Source: JAYGED01 sp046582565 | Lineage (GTDB): Bacteria; Pseudomonadota; Alphaproteobacteria; JAAXGF01 | Direction of reading: 5' to 3' | Length of the DNA stretch: 7,911 bases | Assembly (NCBI GenBank): GCA_046582565.1 | Contig: JAYGED010000023.1 | Span: 1-7,911, forward strand | In this document: positions 1-6,659 of the stretch, piece by piece | Layout of the letters: every line of letters begins with the position of its first letter | How positions within the stretch are numbered: the first letter of the stretch is position 1 | Translations under genes and position numbers: made by a program | The notes under the pieces: model-generated | What the model was told of the DNA's origin: nothing | What the model saw: the letters and a program-made list of their open reading frames with translations, nothing else | Database searches by the model: none

Positions 1-580
1 CGAACTTCTGTAGCGTGGCGGGAGTTCGGAATTTCGCCATCGCCCGCTCTCGTCTCCGCAACGGCTGATGCGAATTTTCGGCCCGGTTGTTGAGCCAGCG
101 CCCCGTTACCTGACGGGCTTCGTTGCCGATCTCTCTCATCGCTGCCCGGTATGAGCGAAGGCGATCCGTCACGATGACCTCCGGACGGCCGTATCGTTTC
201 ATCGCCTTCTTCAAAAACCTAAGTGCTGCCTTGCGATCTCGCGTGCGTGTGACGAATGATTCAAGGACTTCGCCCTCATGATCGACCGCCCGCCAGAGAT
301 AGTGGGTTACGCCATTGATCCGGACGAAAACTTCGTCCAAATGCCAGCGCCATTGGATATGGGCGCGCATTGATGCCGACCGCTTCTTTCTGATTTCCGC
401 GGCGAACATCGGCCCGAACCTGTTCCACCAGGCACGTACCGTCTCGTGGCAGATGTCGATGCCCCGCTCATTGAGCAGATCTTCGACCTGCCGTAATGAA
501 AGGGGGAAGCGGATATACATCATCACAGCAAGGCGGATAACCTCGGTCAAGGTCTTGAAATAATGGAATGGATTTCTCAT
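1..580 (-). CDS. IS6-family DDE transposase, C-terminus beyond the left edge
   Basis: Reading the minus strand from the ATG at 580 gives 193 uninterrupted codons, still open at base 1. The protein begins MRNPFHYFKTL. It has an N-terminal helix-turn-helix part (about residues 25-55, with SLRQVEDLL and HETVRAWW) and then an RNase H-like DDE core. The likely catalytic residues are D82 (WHLDEVFV), D139 (VIVTDRLRSY) and E168 (LNNRAENSHQP), followed by the RRRERAM motif typical of the IS6 family. IS6 transposases are usually about 230-240 residues, so roughly 40 C-terminal residues should lie left of the window. An in-frame TAG four codons upstream fixes the start. The enzyme would catalyse replicative, cointegrate-forming transposition of its own IS. 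With no frameshift or lost catalytic residue visible, it may be active. Family assignment is confident; the exact IS name cannot be given. Confidence 0.93.
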   Translation of the reverse strand, partial: MRNPFHYFKTLTEVIRLAVMMYIRFPLSLRQVEDLLNERGIDICHETVRAWWNRFGPMFAAEIRKKRSASMRAHIQWRWHLDEVFVRINGVTHYLWRAVDHEGEVLESFVTRTRDRKAALRFLKKAMKRYGRPEVIVTDRLRSYRAAMREIGNEARQVTGRWLNNRAENSHQPLRRRERAMAKFRTPATLQKF

Positions 581-619
581 CCACTGACGCTAAGGAAATC
601 GCTTTCAGCGTTCAAGCAG

Positions 620-637
620 TTTTGCTCTGACAAAGCC
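620..637 (-). repeat. Candidate terminal inverted repeat of the IS6-family element
   Basis: The minus-strand sequence GGCTTTGTCAGAGCAAAA sits 40 bp upstream of the transposase start and ends exactly where integrase homology begins. Its position and GGC start fit an IS6-family outer end. The matching repeat needed for proof would be left of base 1. Confidence 0.65.
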
Positions 638-821
638 GCTTAAGGCAATATTCGGCTGGACCACGTTGAAGCAGGCGGAGATTTACACTCGCGCTGTGGA
701 CCTAATAAAGCTCGCTGATAGCGGCATGCACCATCTAGACCCGGACCATTCAGAGAACAAAAGTGTCCCACCCGATAGACAGGTGGGGGCCGGTGGGACG
801 AAAAAAGGTAAAAAAGCGTGA
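638..821 (+). pseudogene. C-terminal remnant of a tyrosine recombinase (phage/island integrase), cut by the IS
   Basis: One frame ending at TGA 819-821 encodes AIFGWTTLKQAEIYTRAVD followed by LADSGMHHL and a polar, lysine-rich tail (TKKGKKA). This is the characteristic end of phage-type tyrosine integrases: the helix after the His/Trp box, then the nucleophilic tyrosine (codon 684-686) in EIYTRA, then the C-terminal tail. About 60 residues remain of a protein normally near 400. The catalytic Arg-Lys-His-Arg part is missing, and the frame is replaced upstream by the IS end at 637, so the gene is disrupted. No start codon or ribosome-binding site is present, so it should not be expressed as an enzyme. 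It points at the 3' end of tRNA-Cys, 25 bp away, which is the usual place for the integrase of a tRNA-targeting island or prophage. The N-terminal half may survive on the far side of the IS. Confidence 0.82.
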
Positions 822-833
822 TAAACCAACGCC
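801..833 (-). terminator. Candidate intrinsic terminator of tRNA-Cys
   Basis: On the minus strand, just past the tRNA 3' end, a short hairpin (GCGT at 832-829 paired with ACGC at 819-816, 9-nt loop) is followed by six T (815-810), then ACC and another six T (806-801). The U-tracts are strong but the stem is short, so this is only a plausible stop for the tRNA transcript. The region overlaps the end of the integrase remnant on the other strand. Confidence 0.4.
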
Positions 834-845
834 AAATATTAGTGG

Positions 846-919
846 TGGAGGCCGGGGTCGGAATCGAACCGACGATCAGGGATTTGCAGTCCCGTGCATT
901 ACCACTTTGCTACCCGGCC
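846..919 (-). tRNA. tRNA-Cys (anticodon GCA)
   Basis: The minus strand from 919 folds as a complete tRNA. The acceptor arm GGCCGGG (919-913) pairs with CCCGGCC (856-850). U8-A9 follow the acceptor stem, and the anticodon GCA (complement of 885-887) sits in a CTGCAAA loop with a GGGA/TCCC stem. The T arm is GTCGG-TTCGATT-CCGAC. The discriminator base is U73 (position 849), the hallmark of tRNA-Cys, and CCA is encoded at 848-846. It delivers cysteine to UGC/UGU codons. The gene appears intact even though a mobile element apparently integrated at its 3' end, consistent with integrases restoring the tRNA on recombination. A strong promoter lies upstream at 944-973. Confidence 0.97.
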
Positions 920-943
920 TCAGGCGAGAAGATGAGGACGGGC

Positions 944-973
944 TATATAGGCCGCGCGGCGCGAGACGGTCAA
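944..973 (-). promoter_or_regulatory. Sigma70-type promoter for tRNA-Cys
   Basis: On the minus strand a TTGACC -35 box (973-968) is followed after 18 bp by a TATATA -10 box (949-944); the alternative register CTATAT gives 17 bp. The spacer is very GC-rich. Initiation about 7 bp downstream would leave a leader of around 17-18 nt before the mature tRNA 5' end at 919. Both boxes are near consensus and correctly placed. Confidence 0.7.
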
Positions 974-999
974 GCGGTGTGTCCCCAGCTTGGCGGGCG

Positions 1000-1028
1000 T
1001 TGTCATTAGCCAGTAGGCCAAGTATAAC
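1000..1028 (+). promoter_or_regulatory. Sigma70-type promoter for the pcm-like gene (and perhaps tolC)
   Basis: TTGTCA (1000-1005) and TATAAC (1023-1028) are separated by exactly 17 bp, with five and four to five matches to the -35 and -10 consensus. The predicted start near 1035 gives a short leader that includes the AAAGGA ribosome-binding site before ATG 1054. It is divergent from the tRNA-Cys promoter, with 26 bp between the two -35 boxes. Confidence 0.65.
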
Positions 1029-1053
1029 TCGGCGATCTTTCAAAGGATTCCGA

Positions 1054-1740
1054 ATGCCCGGATACGACGCCGCCCGCGCCAATATGGTCGAGAATCAGGT
1101 TCGCCCCAACAAGGTGACCGATGATCGCGTGATCGCCGCCATGGCCGCGGTTCCGCGCGAGCGGTTCGTTGGGGAGGAATTCTCCGCTATTGCCTATGTA
1201 GACGAAGATATCGCGGTCTCCTCCGGGCGTTATCTGATGGAACCCATGGTGCTCGCGCGCCTATTGCAGGCGGCGGCCATCAAGCCCGGTGACGTGGTCC
1301 TCGATATCGGCTGTGCGACCGGCTATTCGACCGCTGTGCTGGCGCGGCTCGCCGATACGGTCGTCTCGGTAGAATCTGACACCGGCCTCGCCGAGACCGC
1401 CATTTCGCTGATGGCAGAACTCGACGCCGATAATACGGCGGTGGTCACCGGCGCGCTTGCCGAGGGCTACGCTAAACAGGCGCCCTATGACGTCATTGTT
1501 TTGGAAGGCGCGGTGGAGGCGGTGCCTCCCTCACTCTCCGATCAGCTCGCCGAAGGCGGCCGTCTGGTCGCCGTGGTCACCGAGCCAGACCATCACCGGA
1601 TCGGAAATCTGGCTGGAAACCACTTGGGCCGGGCGACGCTCATGCAGCGTAAGAATGGCGCTCTGTCTAGGCTCGTCCTGTTCGATGCATCGATCCCGCC
1701 CTTGCCCGGCTTTGACATTGAACGCGGCTTTGTGTTCTAA
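1054..1740 (+). CDS. Protein-L-isoaspartate O-methyltransferase family protein (Pcm-like), atypical active-site loop
   Basis: The 228-residue protein begins MPGYDAARANMVENQVRPN, the usual N-terminus of the alphaproteobacterial Pcm-like group found beside tolC. VPRERFV (about 31-37) and the SAM-binding motif I DIGCATGY (84-91) place it in the PCMT fold, and it ends PLPGFDIERGFVF like its relatives. Classical Pcm repairs isoaspartate in damaged proteins using S-adenosylmethionine. The loop that reads GQTISQP in E. coli Pcm is here GRYLMEP (58-64), so the conserved Thr and Ser are gone and true repair activity is doubtful. The start at 1054 is chosen over an in-frame extension to 763 because AAAGGA lies 6 bp upstream, a promoter lies at 1000-1028, and the extension would read through the tRNA and integrase remnant. 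tolC follows after about 50 bp, so co-transcription is likely. Confidence 0.9.
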   Translation: MPGYDAARANMVENQVRPNKVTDDRVIAAMAAVPRERFVGEEFSAIAYVDEDIAVSSGRYLMEPMVLARLLQAAAIKPGDVVLDIGCATGYSTAVLARLADTVVSVESDTGLAETAISLMAELDADNTAVVTGALAEGYAKQAPYDVIVLEGAVEAVPPSLSDQLAEGGRLVAVVTEPDHHRIGNLAGNHLGRATLMQRKNGALSRLVLFDASIPPLPGFDIERGFVF

Positions 1741-1755
1741 GCCTTTATGTTTTTT
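1726..1755 (+). terminator. Weak hairpin with T-tract at the end of the pcm-like gene
   Basis: GGCTT (1726-1730) and AAGCC (1739-1743) can form a 5-bp stem across the stop codon with an 8-nt loop. It is followed by TTTATGTTTTTT (1744-1755). The T-tract is good but the stem is short. It could act as a partial terminator or attenuator between the pcm-like gene and tolC, or be chance. Confidence 0.35.
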
Positions 1756-1793
1756 CCCAATGGAATAGTGAGCGTGAAGTGGAAATGCGACCT

Positions 1794-3167
1794 ATGAATC
1801 GGTGGTTAAATCGGATGCTGAGCGGCATGCTGGCCGTCCCCCTGGCTGTCCTTGTTGTGGCTGTCGAGGTGAGGGCTGAAACCCTCAACGAAGCCTTCAT
1901 CGCGGCCTATCAGAATAATCCGACTCTGCTCGTTGCGCGCGCCGCTTTGCGGGCGACCGACGAACAGGTGCCTCGGGCGCTTTCCGGCTGGCGTCCCACG
2001 GTGATAGTGATCAGCGAATTCGGCAAGGCGGAAGTCGAGACCGAAACCGCCTTTTTCTCGTCTGATGAAGTCCGCACGCCTGCGAGCGTTGCCCTCTCGA
2101 TAATCCAGCCGGTCTTTAGCGGCGGCTTGACCGTGGCGGAAACCAGGCGCGCCGAATATACGGTCCTCGCTGATCGCGCCCAGCTCAGGGAAACCGAGCA
2201 GACCGTGTTGCTCCGGGTTGCCGCCGCCTATTTGGACGTTGTGCGCGAACAGCAGGTGCTCAATCTGGCGATCAACAACGAGGAACGGCTAAAGCGTCAG
2301 CTTCAGGCCGCCCGGGACCGTTTCGAGGTTGGCGAAGTGACCCGCACCGATGTCGCTCAGGCCGAGGCGCGGGTTTCCAACGCCGCTGCCGAGCGGGTTA
2401 GCAGCAAATCGAATCTGAATTCGTCAAGGGCCGCTTATCTCAGCGCCACCGGTTTCTTGCCGGTTGATTTGACGACGCCGCTGGCGCTCACCGGATTGCC
2501 GGGCAGCGAACTGGGATCCCGCGAAATTGCCACCAAGGAAAACCCGATTATCTGGCGGGCTCTGTATGTCGAACGCGCCGCCCGGGCCAACATTGACGCG
2601 CGCATGGCCGTGCTCTTGCCGACGGTTGATTTGAACGGCGAAATCAGTCGCAACGAGGATACGTCTTCGCGTGGCAGCCTGACCACACGCTCACAAATTA
2701 CCGCCACCGTGACAATACCGCTTTACCAATCGGGCTCGGAGCATTCGGATGTACGCGCCGCCCGCGAACTTGCCTCCCAACGCCGCATCGAGATTGAGCT
2801 TAATCGCCGTTCCGTGTTGGAGAACGTGACGAGATCATGGGAAAGCCGGTTGACGGCGGGGGCTCAAATTATTGCTTTCAAGGATGCGGTGCGGGCGGCG
2901 GAGATTGCTCTTGACGGTGTCGAACAGGAAGCCGTTGTCGGCTCGCGCACCATCCTCGATGTGCTCGACGCCGAACAGGAGCTTTTCGATGTCCGTGTGG
3001 ATCTGGTCCGCGCCGAGCGTGATTATGTGGTGGCCGGCTATTTCCTGAAGGCGGCAATCGGGCGGCTGTCGGTGAGCAAACTCGGCCTGGATGTCCCGAT
3101 CTATGATGAAATCCGCCATTACAATTTGGTGCGCGATAAATTTTGGGGATTTGGAGACGTTGAGTAA
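1794..3167 (+). CDS. tolC: TolC-family outer membrane efflux/secretion channel
   Basis: This is an outer-membrane factor that, as a trimer, forms the exit duct for tripartite efflux pumps and type I secretion systems. From ATG 1794 the 457-residue product has a basic start, a hydrophobic core (LAVPLAVLVVAV) and a VRA/ETL signal-peptidase site after residue 28. The mature start ETLNEAFIAAYQNNPTLL, then ALSGWRP, is typical of alphaproteobacterial TolC. Two outer-membrane-efflux repeats follow (roughly residues 30-215 and 230-430), including long helical stretches such as GEVTRTDVAQAEARV and its counterpart VVGSRTILDVLDAEQELFD. Length matches the family (about 430-500). In-frame starts at GTG 1779 and ATG 1785 are possible; 1794 gives the cleanest signal peptide, with GGAA 9 bp upstream. 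No inner-membrane pump or adaptor gene is adjacent, so its partners are encoded elsewhere and the substrate cannot be inferred. Confidence 0.93.
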   Translation: MNRWLNRMLSGMLAVPLAVLVVAVEVRAETLNEAFIAAYQNNPTLLVARAALRATDEQVPRALSGWRPTVIVISEFGKAEVETETAFFSSDEVRTPASVALSIIQPVFSGGLTVAETRRAEYTVLADRAQLRETEQTVLLRVAAAYLDVVREQQVLNLAINNEERLKRQLQAARDRFEVGEVTRTDVAQAEARVSNAAAERVSSKSNLNSSRAAYLSATGFLPVDLTTPLALTGLPGSELGSREIATKENPIIWRALYVERAARANIDARMAVLLPTVDLNGEISRNEDTSSRGSLTTRSQITATVTIPLYQSGSEHSDVRAARELASQRRIEIELNRRSVLENVTRSWESRLTAGAQIIAFKDAVRAAEIALDGVEQEAVVGSRTILDVLDAEQELFDVRVDLVRAERDYVVAGYFLKAAIGRLSVSKLGLDVPIYDEIRHYNLVRDKFWGFGDVE

Positions 3168-3203
3168 CTGCTGCTACAGGACAGTTTCCCCTGAAGATGA
3201 TGC

Positions 3204-3229
3204 ACTGGAAATTGTTTCCGGTTCGTTTT
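3204..3229 (+). terminator. Candidate intrinsic terminator after tolC
   Basis: ACTGGAAA (3204-3211) pairs with TTTCCGGT (3215-3222) as an 8-bp stem with one G-U pair and a 3-nt loop, followed by TCGTTTT. The stem is convincing and lies 37 bp past the tolC stop, but the T-run is short and interrupted. It would separate the pcm-like/tolC transcript from popZ. No convincing promoter was found in the rest of the 3168-3268 gap. Confidence 0.45.
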
Positions 3230-3268
3230 AGTCTTGCGCCATACTTGACGCGGTAGGGTTTTGACAGA

Positions 3269-3880
3269 ATGAGTGACGATAAGCCGCAAGAAGATCCTTC
3301 GATGGAGGACATCCTCGCATCCATCCGCCGCATCATTACCGATGATGAGGAGGCGGAGGGCGCTGGCGAGGAAGAGGCAACCGAAGAGGTGGCCGCAGAA
3401 GAATCGACTGACGCTGAGGAAGAGGCCGACATGGCGGGCGAAGACTCGGAAAATGAAGATGTTCTCGAACTGACTCAAATGCTTCAGGATGATGGATCGA
3501 CCGTCGACTTGAGTGATGAGCCGGAGCCCGAGCCCGAGCCGGAAGCTGAGCCGGAAGCTGAGCCGGAATCGGAAGCTGAGTCGGAACCGGAAGCTGAGCC
3601 GGAAACACCTATTGCAGCGGAGACCGAAGCCTTGATCTCGGATGCCGCTTTCATAGCTTCGATCGATTCCTTATCGAAGCTGGCCGGAGTAAACAAACCA
3701 GCGTCGTCCGAAATCTCGGATTTAAAGTTCAGCGGGCAGGGTGACACTATCGAAGGCATCGTTATCCAGATGCTTCGCCCCATGCTGCGCGATTGGTTGG
3801 ATCAGAATCTACCGGCCATCGTCGAGCGCATTGTTCAGAATGAGATCCGCAAACTCGTCCGCCAGGCCGATTCTGATTAG
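3269..3880 (+). CDS. popZ: PopZ, polar organizing protein (DUF2497 family)
   Basis: The 203-residue protein has PopZ architecture. There is a conserved N-terminal helix (SMEDILASIRRIITDDE, residues 11-27) that binds client proteins. A long, strongly acidic and proline-rich disordered linker spans residues about 28-120. A short hydrophobic helix follows around 124-143 (DAAFIASIDSLSKLAGV). The C-terminal oligomerisation region is at 161-203 (MLRPMLRDWLDQNLPAIVE). In Caulobacter PopZ builds a condensed hub at the cell pole, tethers the ParB-parS centromere and recruits signalling proteins; the same role is inferred here. Part of the linker (residues about 84-112) is an E-P/E-A tandem repeat. ATG 3269 has only a weak AGGG element about 10 bp upstream, but the conserved N-terminus supports it. 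The gene is flanked by tolC and valS; tolC adjacency is also known in Caulobacter. Confidence 0.94.
   Translation: MSDDKPQEDPSMEDILASIRRIITDDEEAEGAGEEEATEEVAAEESTDAEEEADMAGEDSENEDVLELTQMLQDDGSTVDLSDEPEPEPEPEAEPEAEPESEAESEPEAEPETPIAAETEALISDAAFIASIDSLSKLAGVNKPASSEISDLKFSGQGDTIEGIVIQMLRPMLRDWLDQNLPAIVERIVQNEIRKLVRQADSD
3518..3604 (+). repeat. Tandem GAGCCGGAAGCT-type repeat inside popZ
   Basis: Degenerate 6- and 12-bp units (GAGCCG / GAGCCGGAAGCT and variants) run in phase with the popZ frame and encode an alternating Glu-Pro/Glu-Ala tract with a few serines. Because the units are multiples of 3, copy-number changes by slippage would lengthen or shorten the acidic linker without a frameshift. 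Confidence 0.85.
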
Positions 3881-3955
3881 GGCCGTTCCCTTCCACGGGC
3901 CGGGCGCCGTGGGTGCGCCGGCTCGCTTCACCGCTCAACCATGAACTGACTGACA

Positions 3956-6607
3956 ATGCTGGATAAGACCTATCAGCACGCAACGACTGAGCAGCGGCTT
4001 TACGATGCTTGGGAAAACTCTGGCGCCTATGGCTGCGGCAAACGCGGCAACGCCGACCCCTATAGCATCGTTATTCCGCCGCCCAACGTCACCGGCAGCC
4101 TGCATATGGGCCACGCCCTCAACAACACGTTGCAGGACATTCTGATCCGCTGGCATCGCATGCGCGGTGACGACACCCTATGGCAGCCGGGCATGGACCA
4201 TGCCGGGATCGCGACGCAAATGGTGGTCGAGCGCCAGCTCGCCGAGGAGGGCAAGACCCGCCATGACCTGGGCCGCGACGCCTTTGTCGAGCGGGTGTGG
4301 CAGTGGAAAGAGGAATCCGGCGGCACCATAACCAATCAGCTGCGCCGCCTGGGCGCCTCGGCTGACTGGTCGCGCGAACGCTTCACCATGGACGACGGGC
4401 TGTCGGCGGCGGTGCGCAAGGTTTTTGTCGATCTCTACAAGCAAGGGCTGATCTACCGCGACAAGCGGCTGGTCAATTGGGATTGCAAGCTGCACACCGC
4501 GATCTCCGATCTGGAAGTCGAGCAGCGCGAGATTCAGGGCTCCATGTGGTATTTCAAATACCCCCTGGAAGATGACGAAAATCAGCATCTCATCGTGGCG
4601 ACGACCCGCCCCGAGACCATGCTGGGCGATACTGGCGTGGCGGTTCACCCCGATGATGAGCGGTTTACGGCGCTGGTCGGCAAATATTGTATCCAGCCCT
4701 CCACCGGACGCCGCCTGATCATCGTCGCCGATGATTATGTCGATCCCGAACAGGGCTCGGGCGCGGTCAAGATGACCCCGGCCCATGATTTCAATGATTT
4801 CGAGGTCGGCCAGCGCCACGATCTCGAGATGATCAACATCTTCGATGCCAACGCCTGCCTTAATGATGCGGCGCCGGAGCGTTACCGGGGTCTTGACCGG
4901 TATGCGGCACGCAAGACGATCATCGCCGAGATGGACGGTCTCGGCCTGCTCGATCATATCGAAGAGTATACCCACACGGTGCCCTACGGCGACCGGTCCG
5001 GGGTGGTGGTCGAGCCCTGGTTGACCGATCAATGGTTCGCCGACGCCAAGACCCTGGCCGGCCCCGCGATTGCGGCGGTCGAGCAGGGCAAGACCCGCTT
5101 CGTGCCCAAGCAGTGGGAAAACACCTATTTCGAGTGGATGCGCAACATCCAGCCCTGGTGCATTTCCCGCCAGCTCTGGTGGGGGCACCGGATTCCCGCC
5201 TGGTTCGGTCCCGACGGTCATATCTTCGTCGAGCTGGACGAGGAGCAGGCCATCGCCGCCGCCGCCGAACATTACGGCAAGGCGGTCAAGCTGGACCGCG
5301 AGACCGATGTTCTCGACACCTGGTTCTCGGCCGCCCTGTGGCCGTTCTCGACCCTGGGCTGGCCGGATGAGACCCCGGAGCTTAAGCGTTTCTATCCGAC
5401 CGATGCCTTGGTCACCGGCTTCGATATCATCTTTTTCTGGGTCGCGCGCATGATGATGATGGGGCTGCATTTCACCGGCGAGGTGCCGTTCCATACGGTC
5501 TATATCCACGCCCTGGTCCGCGACGAGAAGGGCCAGAAGATGTCCAAGAGCAAGGGCAATGTCCTCGATCCGCTGGACCTCATCGACAAATACGGCACCG
5601 ACACCCTGCGCTTCACCCTGACCGCCATGGCCGCCCAAGGGCGCGATATCAAGCTGTCCGAAGAGCGCATCGAGGGCTATCGCAATTTCGTCACCAAGCT
5701 GTGGAATGCGGCGCGGTTCTGCGAGATGAACGATTGTGTGCGGGTCGCCTCGTTCGATCCTTACGCCTGTGAAGAAACCCTCAATCGCTGGATCGTCGGC
5801 GAGACTGCCCGCGCCGGCCGCGCGGTCGAGCAGGCGCTCGAGGCCTATCGCTTCAACGACGCCGCCAGCGCTGTCTATCAATTCGTCTGGGGCAGCTTCT
5901 GCGATTGGTATCTCGAATTCTCCAAGCCGGCTCTATTCGGCGACGACGGCCCCACGAAGGCGGAATTTCAGGCGACGGCGGCCTGGGTGCTCGATCAGAT
6001 CCTGTTGCTGCTGCATCCCATCGCGCCCTTCGTCACCGAGGAACTTTGGGGGCTGCTCGAAGCGGATCGCGACAGCCAGCTCATCGAGGCGCCCTGGCCG
6101 GCCTATCCGGACGCTGCCATGGATCCGGATGCCGCCGCCGAAATCGGCTGGCTGATCGGCTTGATTTCGGCCCTGCGTTCAACCCGGTCCGAACTCAATG
6201 TGCCGCCCTCAGCCCGACTTCCGCTGCTCCATCGTGATGCGAATGCGGCGACCCTGGCCCGGCTCGATGCCCATGGGTTAAGCTTGGCGACCCTGGCGCG
6301 GGTCGAGAATATTGCCGCTCTCGACGGGCCGGCGCCAAAAGGCTCGGCCCAGCTTGTGGTCGGCGAGGCGACGTATGTGCTGCCGCTCGACGGCGTCATC
6401 GACATCGGCCAGGAAGCCGACCGCCTCACTAAGCAGATCGAAAAACTCGACGGCGAAATCGCCAAGATCGACGCCAAGCTCGGCAATGAAAAGTTTACCA
6501 GCCGGGCCCCCGAAGCGGTCATCGAGGAACAGCGCGAGCGCCGCACAACGACCATCGAGACCCGCGACAAGGTCGCCGCCGCCCTGACCCGGCTGTCCGA
6601 GCTTTGA
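3956..6607 (+). CDS. valS: Valyl-tRNA synthetase
   Basis: This cytoplasmic class I aminoacyl-tRNA synthetase charges tRNA-Val with valine using ATP. The 883-residue protein is of usual bacterial length and complete. It has PPPNVTGSLHMGH with the HIGH-type motif HMGH at residues 50-53. The CP1 editing domain spans roughly 190-340, with TTRPETMLGDT from residue 216 and AHDFNDFEVGQRH, which removes mischarged threonine. The tract WCISRQLWWGHRIPAWF is next, then GQKMSKSKGN with KMSKS at 528-532. An anticodon-binding helical domain follows, and last a C-terminal coiled coil (about 815-883, QEADRLTKQIEKLDGEI) that grips the tRNA elbow. No clear Shine-Dalgarno is visible before ATG 3956, but MLDKTY is the standard alphaproteobacterial ValS start. 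It lies 75 bp after popZ. No T-box or leader peptide was seen in that short gap. Confidence 0.97.
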   Translation: MLDKTYQHATTEQRLYDAWENSGAYGCGKRGNADPYSIVIPPPNVTGSLHMGHALNNTLQDILIRWHRMRGDDTLWQPGMDHAGIATQMVVERQLAEEGKTRHDLGRDAFVERVWQWKEESGGTITNQLRRLGASADWSRERFTMDDGLSAAVRKVFVDLYKQGLIYRDKRLVNWDCKLHTAISDLEVEQREIQGSMWYFKYPLEDDENQHLIVATTRPETMLGDTGVAVHPDDERFTALVGKYCIQPSTGRRLIIVADDYVDPEQGSGAVKMTPAHDFNDFEVGQRHDLEMINIFDANACLNDAAPERYRGLDRYAARKTIIAEMDGLGLLDHIEEYTHTVPYGDRSGVVVEPWLTDQWFADAKTLAGPAIAAVEQGKTRFVPKQWENTYFEWMRNIQPWCISRQLWWGHRIPAWFGPDGHIFVELDEEQAIAAAAEHYGKAVKLDRETDVLDTWFSAALWPFSTLGWPDETPELKRFYPTDALVTGFDIIFFWVARMMMMGLHFTGEVPFHTVYIHALVRDEKGQKMSKSKGNVLDPLDLIDKYGTDTLRFTLTAMAAQGRDIKLSEERIEGYRNFVTKLWNAARFCEMNDCVRVASFDPYACEETLNRWIVGETARAGRAVEQALEAYRFNDAASAVYQFVWGSFCDWYLEFSKPALFGDDGPTKAEFQATAAWVLDQILLLLHPIAPFVTEELWGLLEADRDSQLIEAPWPAYPDAAMDPDAAAEIGWLIGLISALRSTRSELNVPPSARLPLLHRDANAATLARLDAHGLSLATLARVENIAALDGPAPKGSAQLVVGEATYVLPLDGVIDIGQEADRLTKQIEKLDGEIAKIDAKLGNEKFTSRAPEAVIEEQRERRTTTIETRDKVAAALTRLSEL

Positions 6608-6659
6608 TTACCATTTTCAAAAGCGATCAAAGCGACTAGCCTTCCAGTTCGATGGTTTG

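Larger units (their letters stand above)
1..637 (-). mobile_element. IS6-family insertion sequence, partial, with one terminal inverted repeat
   Basis: The element comprises the minus-strand transposase and a 57-bp noncoding end. Read on the minus strand from 637, the end begins GGCTTTGTCAGAGCAAAA (637 down to 620), which resembles the GGC-plus-T-rich start of IS6-family terminal repeats. The boundary agrees with the neighbouring integrase fragment, whose recognisable reading frame begins immediately to the right. IS6 elements normally produce 8-bp target duplications, so GCTTAAGG (638-645) is the predicted copy here. The partner copy and the other inverted repeat lie outside the window. The element is an island-associated insertion, not backbone. 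The boundary is an inference from repeat position and the integrase alignment. Confidence 0.8.

Noticed and set aside
315..563. 82-residue plus-strand ORF inside the IS
   Set aside because: It is the complement of the transposase coding region and has no independent support.
765..799. Inverted repeat GTCCCACC ... GGTGGGAC with a 19-nt loop
   Set aside because: The 8-bp arms are perfect, but the pair lies within the integrase reading frame, the loop is long and only an ACTTTTG follows on the minus strand. It could be a secondary terminator or part of an excision-protein site, but this is not supported enough to call.
818..1009. 63-residue ORF containing GVGIEPTIRDLQSRALPLCYPA
   Set aside because: This is the well-known spurious translation of the antisense strand of a tRNA gene, here tRNA-Cys.
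763..1053. In-frame N-terminal extension of the pcm-like gene by 97 codons
   Set aside because: It would translate through the integrase remnant, the tRNA-Cys gene (antisense) and the gene's own promoter. The family N-terminus, AAAGGA site and promoter all support ATG 1054.
1712..1740. TTGACA at 1712-1717 as a -35 box of a tolC promoter
   Set aside because: The -35 is perfect, but the hexamer 17 bp downstream is TTCTAA, a poor -10, and no alternative spacing improves it.
3245..3268. TTGACG at 3245-3250 as a popZ promoter element
   Set aside because: A correctly spaced -10 would overlap the popZ start codon and has no consensus match.
4178..5881. 567-codon open frame on the minus strand
   Set aside because: It lies wholly antisense within valS, whose motifs are unambiguous. 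Long antisense frames are common under strong third-position GC bias, and its sequence shows no recognisable domain.
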